Of a stretch of 64,000 nucleotides of DNA, positions 24,740 to 33,920 are shown piece by piece (within the stretch, counting starts at the first letter, position 1; every line of letters starts with the position of its first letter). The position numbers and the translations under genes were made by a program. Location: assembly GCF_902459535.1 (NCBI RefSeq), contig NZ_LR699554.1, positions 372,001-436,000 of the forward strand, given 5' to 3'. Source of the DNA: Paraburkholderia dioscoreae. GTDB taxonomy: Bacteria > Pseudomonadota > Gammaproteobacteria > Burkholderiales > Burkholderiaceae. The notes under the pieces were generated by a model. That model saw only the letters and a list, made by a program, of their open reading frames with translations, had not been told where the DNA came from and did not search any database.

Positions 24740-27679
24740 TTACGCAGCCACCGCGATGCCGAAGATATGCATCTTCCCGGCGCTGACGTTAACGGGCAGC
24801 GTCACGCTCTTCACGGTCTTGCCTGGATTGATCGCGACCGCCTGCGAGAACAGGTAGCTCTTCGTGTTGTCCTGGCTGCCCGTCGGGGTGTTGCGATAGG
24901 GCATCATCGCCACGACCGTGTTCGTCAACGTGCCGCCGCCGCCGTTCAACGTGCCGTCGTCCAGCGTCAGCGAGGCGGACGTGCTACTGCCATCGGTGTA
25001 GTTGACCACCACCGTGCCCGTGCTCGGCCCGTTGCCCGACGCGCCGAGAAACACGAGGCTCGAACCCGTCGAACCCGCTGGCATGTCGATCGTCTGACCG
25101 GCCACGACCACGTTGTCGAGCGCCTGCTGGTTCTTCGTGAGATTGACCGGTAGCGAGAACGTCGCGCCGAGTGTCGTCACGGTGCCCGACGCTCCGATCA
25201 CGCCTGCCAGCGCCGTCGATGAATAACTGTTCAGGCTTCCGTCGAATGCCGCGCCGAGGCCGGTATTCGCAATGCTGCCGTTCAGACTGAAGCCCTGGTT
25301 GTTATACGCGTCGGCGATGCTCGCGTACTCGGGCAGACCGAATGACGGCGGCAGATCCGACGCGTCCGTGCCCCAGGAGGAAGCCGAGGCGCCCATCCCA
25401 TAGACCAGCGACCCGCCGTTCGCCACGTCGGAGAACGACAGCCACGGCGTATTGACCGCCTTGCCGTTCACCTGCAGCGACTGCACGTAGTTCGAGTTCG
25501 GCGCGCCGGCTGCGCTGATCGTGATCGTCTTGCCGTTCTCGAGCGTGATCGTCGCCGCTGAGACCTGCGGGCTATGCAGCGCGAAACCCGCCACGCCCGG
25601 AACCTCCGGATACATGCCGATCATCGCCCATATGTACCAGCTCGACATCGCACCCATGTCGTCGTTGCCCGGCAGGCCGCCCGGCGTCGCCGCAAACTGC
25701 GTCGTGACGATGTCCTTGATCAGATCGGCCGTCTTCGACGGCGCGCCGGCCCAGTTGTACACCCACGGAATCGCGAACGAAGGCTCGTTGCCGATGTACA
25801 GGTTCGCCGCGCCATTGCCGGCATTGAGCGCGGTGCGCAGCGAGTCGAGTCGTGTCTGTACCGTGCTGTTGCCACCGAGCAGATTCACGAGGCCGGTCAG
25901 GTTCCAGGGCACCATCCATGTGTACTGCTCCGCGCTACCCTGATCGTAGTTGTCGGTACTGGTCTGGGTTTCGTTCGCGTATGCGCCGTTCGTCGAGCGT
26001 GCTTCGAGCAGCGGCGGCGTGGACGCCGTGTTGATCGAATACTGCCAGCCGGCCGAGCGGCCCAGCGCCTGCTTCGCCATCCACGCGTTGCCGAGCGCGG
26101 CCGCGAACTGCGATGCGGCGAAGTCGGTCTGGTTGTATTCGAGGCTCGACGACGCAATCGCGGTTTCTCCCGACGTGATGTAGCCGAACTTCAGATACGT
26201 CGAGCGGCCGCCGTTCACGCCGATCGTCGTGCCGGACGCGTTCTTGCAGACCGCCAGGTTGTTCGTGTTCAACTGCGCCATGATGTGGTTCAGCGCACCT
26301 GTCGTGTCGAAGTTGTGCGACCCGAATGCATACGCGGTCGCGACGATGTTCGTGCCGCCGTCGCCGACCATCGTGCCGGAGTCGTAATTGTCGTTGACCC
26401 AGCGCGGAATGGCGCCGCACTGATCCGCATCGTTCAGCAGCGACTGCACCATGTCGCCGGTCTCGGTCGGATACAGCATCGCGCGCAGCGGCATCTGCGA
26501 ACGATAGACGTCCCAGTTCGAGAAGCCGGAGTACTGCGCGTTCTGGCCGCTGACCACCGTATGGGGCGTGCCGTCGAAGCCCAGATACTGGCCGTTCACG
26601 TCGCTGAAAATGCTCGGCGCCCACAGCGCGTGGTAGAGCGCGGTGTAGAAGTTCGTCATCGACGTGGTCGAGCCCGGCGTGACGACGATCGAGTGCAGGC
26701 GCTGGTTCCAGGCCGTGTCGGCGGCGTTCTTGACCGCGTCGAAGTCCCAGCCGGCGTTTTCGGTGTCGAGATTGAGCTTCGCGTTCGCCATGCTGACGTA
26801 CGAGACGCCGACCTTGACGAGCACCGGCGCGCCCGGCGCGAAGGACAGGGTCGCGACGCCGCTGCTGACCGTCGATGTGGACAAGATCGGCTGGTTGAAC
26901 TCGGCGTAGAAATAGACCGGCACGCGGCTCGCCGCGCCTTCGAAGTTACCGCCCACCGTATAGCCTGATAACGCGGTGCTCGACACCTGCGTAACGGCGC
27001 CCGTCGTTGCCGTCAGCGTGTTGGTGTGCGTGGTGTCGATCCGGATGAACTCAGGACCGTTCGCCGGGAACGTAAAGCGCCCAAAGCCCGTACGCAGCGT
27101 TGCGGTCAGCTCGACTTTCACCGAGTTGTCGAGCGCCACGGCGTAATAACCCGGCTTCGCCATCTCGTTCGCGTGCGAGAACGTCGGCGTCAGGTTGGCG
27201 AGCGTGGTGGTCGCGACGAACGGGATTTCGCCGTTGTTGCCCTGGCCGCCCGTGCCGCTCATGTGGGTCAGGCTGAAACCCGCGATCGAGTTGAGGTCGT
27301 AGTAGTAGCCCGGCGGCGAGCCGGGTTCGGCGGTGCTGCTCGACGCCGGCGTCGTGTTGGTATCGGGGCCCCACTGCACCATGCCCGACGGCAACCCGGC
27401 CGCCGGCAGCGTGTTGCCGCCCGCGCCATGTGCCGTCGGCGTCGGCGAGGTGCCCGGCGCCGTGCCGATCAACGGGTTGACGTACTGTGTCAGCGACGCC
27501 TCAACCGGTGGGGTCGACGAGCCGCCGCCCGAGGTGGACGTGCCGCCGCCCGAAGGCGAAGATGGTTGCGATCCACCCGACGACGAAGAAGGCGACGGCG
27601 CGCTGTTCGAGCCTCCGCATGCCGCAAATATTAAGGATATGGCTATCCCTACGGCTCCATTCCGTATTTTTTTTAACAT
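24740..27679 (-). CDS. GH92-family alpha-mannosidase-like lipoprotein
   Basis: 979 residues. Lipoprotein signal ending in IFAAC (Cys21), then a Ser/Gly/Pro linker. The N-terminal beta-sandwich (LTQYVNPLIGTAPG, GYYYDLNSIAGFSLTHMSGT) and the (alpha/alpha)6 barrel with GFSNWDVYRSQMPL and GNDDMGAMSSWYIWAMIGMY match GH92 exo-mannosidases; the GNDD aspartates are the expected catalytic bases. Typical GH92 cores are ~740 residues. The remaining ~200 C-terminal residues form an extra beta-rich domain (FSLPVNLTKNQQALDNVVVA), perhaps a carbohydrate- or wall-binding module. Exported to the cell surface or periplasm, it would release mannose from glycans. No transport or regulator genes for mannose lie beside it. 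Confidence 0.88.
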   Translation of the reverse strand: MLKKIRNGAVGIAISLIFAACGGSNSAPSPSSSSGGSQPSSPSGGGTSTSGGGSSTPPVEASLTQYVNPLIGTAPGTSPTPTAHGAGGNTLPAAGLPSGMVQWGPDTNTTPASSSTAEPGSPPGYYYDLNSIAGFSLTHMSGTGGQGNNGEIPFVATTTLANLTPTFSHANEMAKPGYYAVALDNSVKVELTATLRTGFGRFTFPANGPEFIRIDTTHTNTLTATTGAVTQVSSTALSGYTVGGNFEGAASRVPVYFYAEFNQPILSTSTVSSGVATLSFAPGAPVLVKVGVSYVSMANAKLNLDTENAGWDFDAVKNAADTAWNQRLHSIVVTPGSTTSMTNFYTALYHALWAPSIFSDVNGQYLGFDGTPHTVVSGQNAQYSGFSNWDVYRSQMPLRAMLYPTETGDMVQSLLNDADQCGAIPRWVNDNYDSGTMVGDGGTNIVATAYAFGSHNFDTTGALNHIMAQLNTNNLAVCKNASGTTIGVNGGRSTYLKFGYITSGETAIASSSLEYNQTDFAASQFAAALGNAWMAKQALGRSAGWQYSINTASTPPLLEARSTNGAYANETQTSTDNYDQGSAEQYTWMVPWNLTGLVNLLGGNSTVQTRLDSLRTALNAGNGAANLYIGNEPSFAIPWVYNWAGAPSKTADLIKDIVTTQFAATPGGLPGNDDMGAMSSWYIWAMIGMYPEVPGVAGFALHSPQVSAATITLENGKTITISAAGAPNSNYVQSLQVNGKAVNTPWLSFSDVANGGSLVYGMGASASSWGTDASDLPPSFGLPEYASIADAYNNQGFSLNGSIANTGLGAAFDGSLNSYSSTALAGVIGASGTVTTLGATFSLPVNLTKNQQALDNVVVAGQTIDMPAGSTGSSLVFLGASGNGPSTGTVVVNYTDGSSTSASLTLDDGTLNGGGGTLTNTVVAMMPYRNTPTGSQDNTKSYLFSQAVAINPGKTVKSVTLPVNVSAGKMHIFGIAVAA

Positions 27680-28043
27680 GATTTACCCGGTAATTAAACG
27701 ATATCCGGCCTGTTTGGCGGCGCCGAATTTTTTTTATTCTGCTGCTGTTTTCAAGTTGCGCCAATGAGCCGGACATAGCCGTTCATTGCGCGGGTCAAGG
27801 GAGTAACTTTTCGGGCAGTTGCATTAAATTGAAAACTTATTGGTGTGAAACAAAGGCCCGATTATTCGCCTGAAATATAACGATTTTGTTTAGGTTTCGT
27901 TTAAGCGATATGACTTGGAATTTTGAAAGCTTTAACGGAAAAGACACGGCTGCCGCAGGGTCATTGCCGGCCAGGCAACACCCGCCCCCGAATGAGCCTA
28001 GGCACGTGCGTTCAGCGCGTCGACACAAGCAGCCGCACCGGCG
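27680..28043. other. Noncoding gap with the GH92 promoter region
   Basis: About 360 bases, clearly richer in A+T than its surroundings between 27680 and 27930, as expected for a promoter serving the GH92 gene on the minus strand. No open frame with family similarity, no tRNA and no strong terminator were seen. Confidence 0.5.
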
Positions 28044-28859
28044 TTACTTTTCGCGCCGATCATTGCCATCACCCATCAATCCCGGTTCCGCAAAGCCATA
28101 ACGCCCCGGCGTGGTTCCCGTCGCCCGCCTGAACATGTCGATAAACGCACTGACGTTGTCATAGCCCAGTTCCAACGCGATGGTCGTCACGCTAACGCCA
28201 TCGGCAACCAGTTCCAGCGCGCGAAGCAGTCGCGCCTGCGCGCGCCACTGGGCGAAACTCATCCCCGTTTCCGCGGAGAACTTCCGGCTCAGCGTGCGCG
28301 GCGAAAGGCCGGCCCACTCGGCCCATTGTTCGAGACGACGGCAGTCTGACAGATCACGGGCCAATGCGTCCGTAATGCGCAGGAGCCGCGCATCTTCAGG
28401 TGCGGGCAAACCCAATGATTCCGCCTGCGATGCCGCCAGCTCGTCGAGGATGACTTCCGCGATGCGGCTTCGCTGCGCATCGAGCCGCGTGCCGTCCCAG
28501 CTCGCCGCGCGGCGAACCGCCGCGCGCAACAGCGATGTCGTGCGGATCGCGCGAGGCTCGCCCGGCAGTTCGGCGCACCTTTGCTCGGCGATGAACACGC
28601 TCCACCCCGAGAACGGACCGTGCGAGCGGACCGAATGCTCGCAGTGCGGCGGAATCCAGATTGCGTGAATCGCGGGTACGACCCATTGCTGCCGGTTCAC
28701 GCCGACCGAGACAAGCCCGCTCAACGCGCCCATCAACTGCCCACGCGCGTGACTATGCGACGCGGTCGCGCGGGATTCGCGTTGCGTGAGTTCTGCCGCG
28801 GCTAGAAAAGGCCCCTCGGGCGACGTGACGAGCTCTGGGCGAATAAGCGGAGTATTCAT
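28044..28859 (-). CDS. AraC-family transcriptional regulator with N-terminal cupin-like domain
   Basis: 271 residues from the ATG at 28857-28859. The N-terminal ~150 residues have the cupin pattern of AraC effector domains (SHSHARGQLMGALSGLVSVG, WIPPHCEHSVRSHGP). The C-terminal ~100 residues hold the two helix-turn-helix motifs (LEQWAEWAGLSPRTLSRKFS, TTIALELGYDNVSAFIDMFR) and end in GTTPGRY. It is divergent from the small protein/quinone-oxidoreductase operon, which it probably controls through the direct repeat at 28888-28916. Confidence 0.9.
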   Translation of the reverse strand: MNTPLIRPELVTSPEGPFLAAAELTQRESRATASHSHARGQLMGALSGLVSVGVNRQQWVVPAIHAIWIPPHCEHSVRSHGPFSGWSVFIAEQRCAELPGEPRAIRTTSLLRAAVRRAASWDGTRLDAQRSRIAEVILDELAASQAESLGLPAPEDARLLRITDALARDLSDCRRLEQWAEWAGLSPRTLSRKFSAETGMSFAQWRAQARLLRALELVADGVSVTTIALELGYDNVSAFIDMFRRATGTTPGRYGFAEPGLMGDGNDRREK

Positions 28860-28887
28860 GGCTGGAAAACCGTATCGAATGGCCTTT

Positions 28888-28916
28888 ATACCGCAGACAG
28901 GCCGATACCGCAGACA
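28888..28916. promoter_or_regulatory. Direct-repeat operator for the AraC regulator
   Basis: ATACCGCAGACA occurs at 28888-28899 and 28905-28916, identical copies 17 bases apart. Tandem repeats of this length and spacing are the usual binding sites of AraC-type activators. It lies between the divergent AraC gene and the start at 28956, just upstream of a promoter-like stretch. Confidence 0.6.
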
Positions 28917-28955
28917 TAGACTGGACCTACTATCACTTTTGAGGAGTTCAGTCCG

Positions 28956-29240
28956 ATGCGAGCCGATCAGCTTCTTCCCGACCATGTCGATCATATCGAC
29001 GTTCACGGCGCGACGATCCGCAAGGGCACCATCGCGGCGTTTCTAGCCAACGCGCTTGTCTGGAGCGACGCGCATGCAAGCGAGCCGGCACGCGCGCAGG
29101 CCGCCGCCGATATTGTCGATGCGCTGCCGGCGTTGCGCGCGTCAGGGCTTTTCGGTGTGCTCGAAATTCGCGATCCCGAATTGCGAGCGTGGATCGATAC
29201 GCAACTGGCCGGCTTGCAGTCTGACGAGGTGTGCTCATGA
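28956..29240 (+). CDS. Small conserved-looking protein of unknown function, first gene of an AraC-linked operon
   Basis: 94 residues from an ATG with GAGGAG about 9 bases upstream. The sequence is soluble and helical (RKGTIAAFLANALVWSDAHA, AQAAADIVDALPALRASGLF) and ends in a short acidic helix. Its stop overlaps the start of the quinone-oxidoreductase gene (ATGA at 29237-29240), so the two are co-translated. I do not recognise the family. The pairing with an MDR reductase and AraC regulator suggests a small accessory or substrate-binding subunit, but that is inference. Confidence 0.75.
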   Translation: MRADQLLPDHVDHIDVHGATIRKGTIAAFLANALVWSDAHASEPARAQAAADIVDALPALRASGLFGVLEIRDPELRAWIDTQLAGLQSDEVCS

Positions 29241-30196
29241 AAGCGGCAGTCGTTACACAAGCGGGCCGCGTGCCGGTCTATGCCGAGTTCGATGCGCCGG
29301 TGGCCACGGCGGGTTACGTCCTGATCGACGTCGAAGCTTCGGCATTGAGCCATGTGACGCGCGCCAGGGCGTCCGGCTCGCATTATTCGTCGTCGGGACG
29401 GTTTCCTTTCGTTGCAGGTGTCGACGGCGTAGGCCGCCGCGAAGACGGTACGCGCGTCTACTTCTTCGGACCCAGAGAGCCGTCGGGCGGTCTCGCGCAG
29501 CGAACCCTCGTGCCTGAAGTGCAGTGTTTCGCGATTCCCGACACGCTTGATTCTGTCACCGCCGCAGCTATCGCAATTCCGGGCATGTCGTCGTGGGCGG
29601 CGCTCACCGAACGCGCGAAGTTCGTTGCAGGCGAGACGGTGCTGGTCAACGGCGCGACGGGAGCATCGGGACGCCTCGCGGTGCAGATCGCGAAGCATCT
29701 GGGCGCCGGCAAGGTGATCGCAACGGGGCGTCATCCGCAAACGCTCGCCGGGTTGAAATCTGTAGGCGCCGACTGCGTGATCCCGCTCGATCAGGACGAA
29801 CCGTCATTGCATCGCGCACTTGAGCCGCATTTTCGTGAAGGCGTCGACGTCGTGCTCGACTACCTGTGGGGCCCGAGCGCGCAAACGCTGCTGACAGGCG
29901 CGGCCCGATTGCTTCCCGACGGTTATCCCATGCGTTTCGTGCAGATCGGCTCGATTGGCGGAGAGACGCTCGCCCTGCCTGGCGCCGTGCTGCGCGCCTC
30001 CGCGATCGCTTTGCTTGGCAGCGGTATCGGTAGCATCCCATTCGAGCGGCTTCTGCACGCGGCGGGCGAAGTTCTGCGCGCCGCAGTTCCATCGCGGTTC
30101 GAGATTGCAACGCGGGCAGTGCCATTGTCCGAGCTTGCCGTGCATTGGGAGAATGACGGAAATCGTTCACGCACCGTGTTTACCATGCATCCGTGA
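29237..30196 (+). CDS. Zinc-free MDR-family quinone/enone oxidoreductase
   Basis: 319 residues. Medium-chain reductase fold: N-terminal GroES-like part (MKAAVVTQAGRVPVYAEFDA) and a Rossmann motif VLVNGATGASGRLAVQIAKH for NADPH. The catalytic zinc ligands of alcohol dehydrogenases are absent, as in quinone oxidoreductases. The ATG at 29237 overlaps the preceding stop; a GTG six bases earlier is a weaker alternative. Cytosolic. It may reduce quinones or alpha,beta-unsaturated ketones under control of the divergent AraC regulator. Confidence 0.88.
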   Translation: MKAAVVTQAGRVPVYAEFDAPVATAGYVLIDVEASALSHVTRARASGSHYSSSGRFPFVAGVDGVGRREDGTRVYFFGPREPSGGLAQRTLVPEVQCFAIPDTLDSVTAAAIAIPGMSSWAALTERAKFVAGETVLVNGATGASGRLAVQIAKHLGAGKVIATGRHPQTLAGLKSVGADCVIPLDQDEPSLHRALEPHFREGVDVVLDYLWGPSAQTLLTGAARLLPDGYPMRFVQIGSIGGETLALPGAVLRASAIALLGSGIGSIPFERLLHAAGEVLRAAVPSRFEIATRAVPLSELAVHWENDGNRSRTVFTMHP

Positions 30197-30328
30197 CGGG
30201 ACAGGAAAGTGCGAGAATTACCGCAAAAAATAATGCGATTCGACGCCGTTCAAGTGATTTGAACCCCGGTGCGTGCAAGCGGACACTGCGAGGCACTGCG
30301 CCGGCCCTTCTGCGAAGGAGTGCTAGTC

Positions 30329-31534
30329 GTGACCCAAATCTTCAGCGATGCCCTGCATGAGCAACTCGGAATGTGGCCGATAGCGTATATACCCTACGGC
30401 GGCGCCGATTTCGGCGAAGTCCGGAGTGTGGCGCGGGCGATAGGCGACGGCGACGACAATGCCTTTTACGACGCGTGGACAGAGGCGGCGGACAGGATGA
30501 TGGACGAAGGGCGCGTCGCCGAGGCGCATGGACACCGGATCAGCGCCCGCGAGTATTACCTGCGCGCGGCGTGTTTCTATGCGAAGGCCTTCCATCCTCA
30601 TTTTGGCTATCCCGTGGATCCGCGGATCTTCGAATCTTCGCGGTGGCAGATCGACGCATTCAATCGGGCACTGGCGCTCGGCGATGATCCGGTCGAGCCG
30701 GTTCGCATTCCGTTCGAAGCGTCGTCGATGCTCGCGTATGTCATCACTGCGCAGGGCCGGCCAAACGAACGCCGTCCCCTGCTTATCCTGACCAACGGCT
30801 ACGACGGAACCATTACGGACCCGTTCTTCGCATCGGCGGTTGCGGCTTCACGGCGCGGATACCACTGCCTGATTTTCGACGGCCCGGGACAGGGAACCAC
30901 ACTTATCGACCAGGGCATCCACATGCGTCCGGATTGGGAGACCGTGATCAGGGCTGTTGTGGATTTCGCGCTAACGCTGCCTAACGTCGACTCGAGCCGT
31001 ATCGTATCGAGCGGCTGGAGCCTTGGCGGTTATCTTTCACCGCGCGCCGCATCTGGTGAGCCCCGTCTCGCCGCGTGCGTGGCCGATCCCGCGCAGTCTT
31101 GCATTGCCGATGGCTTTCGCGCATACGCCATCAAACTGGGGGCGACGCCCGAACAGGCGGCTCAGCTTAGCTTGCTTCCAGACGCATTGATCGAGCGCAT
31201 GGAAGAAATAATCGCCCACGACCGGAAGCTGACCTGGAGCTTTTTGAAGCGTGGATATTGGGTGAATGGAGCGAGCAATCTGCGTGAGTATCTTGCATCC
31301 GTAGAGCAATTCACGATGTCTGGACGCATCGAAAACATTCAATGCCCGACGCTTTTTACGCTGGCCGAAGATGATCCGCTCGCGAGCGGAACGCAGGCAT
31401 TCTTCGACGCGTTGCGCTGCCCCAAAAAACTGCTTCGTTTCAACAAGGCCCAAGGCGCAGGGGATCATTGCGAAATGACCAATCGCTCTCTTCTTAACCG
31501 GAAGGTGCTCGACTGGCTAGACGAGGTGTTATAG
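30329..31534 (+). CDS. Alpha/beta-hydrolase of the 2,6-dihydropseudooxynicotine hydrolase/FrsA-like group
   Basis: 401 residues from the GTG at 30329-30331, which has GAAGGAG 8 bases upstream; an earlier in-frame ATG lacks such a site. A helical cap (~1-140) precedes the hydrolase core with the nucleophile elbow GWSLGG (Ser), an aspartate in LAEDDPLAS and a histidine in GAGDHCEM. The order and size match C-C-bond hydrolases of the DHPON-hydrolase type and related acyl hydrolases. Cytosolic, monocistronic, closed by a strong terminator. Substrate unknown. Confidence 0.82.
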   Translation: MTQIFSDALHEQLGMWPIAYIPYGGADFGEVRSVARAIGDGDDNAFYDAWTEAADRMMDEGRVAEAHGHRISAREYYLRAACFYAKAFHPHFGYPVDPRIFESSRWQIDAFNRALALGDDPVEPVRIPFEASSMLAYVITAQGRPNERRPLLILTNGYDGTITDPFFASAVAASRRGYHCLIFDGPGQGTTLIDQGIHMRPDWETVIRAVVDFALTLPNVDSSRIVSSGWSLGGYLSPRAASGEPRLAACVADPAQSCIADGFRAYAIKLGATPEQAAQLSLLPDALIERMEEIIAHDRKLTWSFLKRGYWVNGASNLREYLASVEQFTMSGRIENIQCPTLFTLAEDDPLASGTQAFFDALRCPKKLLRFNKAQGAGDHCEMTNRSLLNRKVLDWLDEVL

Positions 31535-31541
31535 CGTGTTC

Positions 31542-31589
31542 GATGGTTTTGTCCGGCAGCGTCGGCTGTTGCTGCCGGACAGAACCATC
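31542..31589. terminator. Long hairpin terminator between convergent genes
   Basis: A 19-base stem with one mismatched pair (GATGGTTTTGTCCGGCAGC against its downstream complement) and a 10-base loop separate the hydrolase gene from the convergent dgdA gene. A short A/T-rich tail follows on each side. Confidence 0.8.
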
Positions 31590-31607
31590 AATCAAATAGC
31601 AAAGCGA

Positions 31608-32909
31608 TCACAGCGAGCGCTCGATTGCCTGCCCGAGCAGCGCCAGCCCGAGGTCGATTTCATCTTCGTGGACGGTCAACGGAGGGGCGATCCGGAAGAC
31701 GCCGCCCATACCGGGCAACTGCACGATATTCATGCTGAGCCCGAGGTTCATGCACTCGCGGGTAATCTTTGCGCCAAGTCCATCCGCCGGTTCCTTCGTG
31801 CGGCGGTCCTTGACGATCTCCATGCCGAGTAGCAGCCCTCGTCCGCGAATGTCGCCGATGCACTCGAAGCGTTCCATCAGGTCCAGCAGGCCGCGCCTGA
31901 GTCGTTCGCCCATCAGGTTCGCACGCGCAACCAGCCCTTCACGCTCGACCACATCCAGCACCCGCAGACCGACGGCTGCGGGAAGCGGATCGGACACATG
32001 GGTCGTATAGAACAGGTAACCCAATTCATGAGCCCGCTCTTCTATCTGTGCGGAGGTCACGACGGCCGCGAGCGGCAGGCCGGCGCCGAGCGTTTTCGAC
32101 AGGGTGAGAATATCGGGTGTGACGCCGTCGCGCTGACAGGCGAACATCGTGCCGGTGCGACCGATGCCGGTTTGCGCTTCGTCGAGGATCAGCAGCATGC
32201 CGCGCTCCTCGCATTTGCGCTTCAGCGCAGCCATGTAGCCTTCCGGCAACTCGATGATTCCGCCGGAACTGAGAATCGGCTCTGCAATGAAGGCCGCGAG
32301 GTTGCCGCTCGACTGACGATCGATGAGGTCGAATGCGTAGTCCAGTTCCGCCAGGTAATCGTATTGACCGTTGCGCTCGAAACGCGGCCGGTACGGGAAC
32401 GGAGCGGGGATCGCAAACGAGCCGACGGCAGCCGGACCGACGCCCTTGCGACCGGCGCTGTAGGTTGCGGATGCCGCCCCGCCTGTCATGCCGTGCCACG
32501 ACTGCGCGAAACCGACGATTTCATATTTACCGGTGACCAGTTTCGCCATGCGGATGGCGGCCTCGTTCGACTCCGCTCCCGTACTGAGCAACAGTGCCCG
32601 GTCGAGTCCGTCAGGCGTGATCTCAGCCAGGCGGGTCGCGAGATCGACCACGGGCCGCGAAAGCATGCCGCTGAACAGGTGGTCGAGCTTGCCGGCGTAT
32701 TCGTTGATGACCGACACGATGTCCGGATGGCTGTGCCCAAGCACCGCGCTCATCTGCCCCGAGGTGAAGTCCAGGATCGCGCGACCGTCCGCGTCATAGA
32801 CGAAGCTGCCCTGTGCGCGCTCGATGATCATCGGCTCGAAAGTACCGCCGTAGCGGATAAGGTGCTGCCTGGCGTTGCGCCAGAACGCTGCGTCATTGTT
32901 CAGGGACAC
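31608..32909 (-). CDS. dgdA: 2,2-dialkylglycine decarboxylase (PLP-dependent)
   Basis: 433 residues, the same length as the Burkholderia cepacia enzyme, which I recognise over most of its length (AFWRNARQHLIRYGGTFEPM, ILDFTSGQMSAVLGHSHPDI, LPGMGGVFRIAPPLTV). Class III aminotransferase fold. The PLP lysine is in LSKTLGAG (K272 by comparison), and the cofactor-binding DEAQTGIGRTG is intact. The enzyme decarboxylates 2-aminoisobutyrate or isovaline and transfers the amino group to pyruvate, giving a ketone and alanine. Divergent from dgdR, its known regulator. Confidence 0.95.
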   Translation of the reverse strand: MSLNNDAAFWRNARQHLIRYGGTFEPMIIERAQGSFVYDADGRAILDFTSGQMSAVLGHSHPDIVSVINEYAGKLDHLFSGMLSRPVVDLATRLAEITPDGLDRALLLSTGAESNEAAIRMAKLVTGKYEIVGFAQSWHGMTGGAASATYSAGRKGVGPAAVGSFAIPAPFPYRPRFERNGQYDYLAELDYAFDLIDRQSSGNLAAFIAEPILSSGGIIELPEGYMAALKRKCEERGMLLILDEAQTGIGRTGTMFACQRDGVTPDILTLSKTLGAGLPLAAVVTSAQIEERAHELGYLFYTTHVSDPLPAAVGLRVLDVVEREGLVARANLMGERLRRGLLDLMERFECIGDIRGRGLLLGMEIVKDRRTKEPADGLGAKITRECMNLGLSMNIVQLPGMGGVFRIAPPLTVHEDEIDLGLALLGQAIERSL

Positions 32910-32968
32910 CGTGCTTCTCCTTGACTGTGGCGGGAATACTTGCAGTCTAGAGGGCTCTCTGGTTTCAT

Positions 32969-32984
32969 AGAACCTAATAGTTCT
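32969..32984. promoter_or_regulatory. Candidate DgdR operator between dgdA and dgdR
   Basis: AGAAC-N6-GTTCT, a perfect five-base inverted repeat with AT flanks, directly upstream of or overlapping the presumed dgdR start and about 60 bases upstream of dgdA. LysR proteins bind such dyads and repress their own gene. Confidence 0.6.
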
Positions 32985-32985
32985 T

Positions 32986-33870
32986 ATGGCAGATAGAAGT
33001 GGGCCTAATATCTTGAGTCTTTCACTCGAAATCGATTTGCTGCGTTCGTTTATCGTGGTTGCCGAAGTCCGGGCACTCAGCCGCGCGGCCAGCCGGATCG
33101 GCCGGACCCAGTCCGCGCTGAGTCAGCAGATGAAGCGCCTCGAAGAAATCGTCGAGCAGCCGCTGTTCCAGCGCACGGGTCGCGGCGTGGTGCTGACGAA
33201 CCCCGGCGAACGCCTGTTGATTCACGCCCAGCGTATTCTGCGACTGCACGACGAGGCAATGGCCGATCTGTCCGGCAAAGGGCTTTCGGGGACGATCCGG
33301 TTCGGCTGCCCGGACGACTACGCCGCCGTTTTCCTCCCGCATCTGCTGCGGCAGTTCTCGAGCCAACACCCTCATGCGCTGGTGGAGGTCGTTTGCGCCC
33401 CCACTCCGCGCCTGCTTGAACAACTGGAGATGCATGCGCTGGATCTTGCGATGATTTCTCTGCCGGAGAACGCGACGGATGACGACATCATCCGTCGCGA
33501 ACCGCTGGTCTGGGTCGGCTGTCCGGGAATGGATTCCGCCCACTTCGACCCGTTGCCGCTGGCGGTTTCCGATCCCGACACGCTCGACCATGTGGCGGCG
33601 TGCGAAGCGCTGCGACGCGCGGGGAGGGCCTACCGCATTGCCTATGCGAGCAGCAGTCTGGCCGGTCTGACGGCGCTGGTCCGCTCGGGGCAGGCGTTTG
33701 CCGTCATCACGCAGACTGCCGTTGCCGCGGATCTTCACATACTCAATGGCGATCCGGCGCTTCCGCCGTTGCCCACCATTGGCATTACGCTGAAGTTCGA
33801 GCGCAAGCGTCCCGCCCATCTGATCACGGCATTCGCGGAACACATCAGACTGACGCTGCCGTTGCTGTGA
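32986..33870 (+). CDS. dgdR: LysR-family regulator of dialkylglycine decarboxylase
   Basis: 294 residues. N-terminal helix-turn-helix (IDLLRSFIVVAEVRALSRAA, IGRTQSALSQQMKRLEEIVE) and a LysR effector domain. The divergent position next to dgdA is that of DgdR in Burkholderia cepacia, where it represses dgdA until 2-methylalanine is present. The start is uncertain. The ATG at 32986 sits against the operator dyad; a TTG at 33013 would give a more typical LysR N-terminus (nine residues shorter). Confidence 0.9.
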   Translation: MADRSGPNILSLSLEIDLLRSFIVVAEVRALSRAASRIGRTQSALSQQMKRLEEIVEQPLFQRTGRGVVLTNPGERLLIHAQRILRLHDEAMADLSGKGLSGTIRFGCPDDYAAVFLPHLLRQFSSQHPHALVEVVCAPTPRLLEQLEMHALDLAMISLPENATDDDIIRREPLVWVGCPGMDSAHFDPLPLAVSDPDTLDHVAACEALRRAGRAYRIAYASSSLAGLTALVRSGQAFAVITQTAVAADLHILNGDPALPPLPTIGITLKFERKRPAHLITAFAEHIRLTLPLL

Positions 33871-33920
33871 TCGATCGGATCCGATAGAGGGCGGAAGGAG
33901 CTATTTGCCGATTGTCGCGC

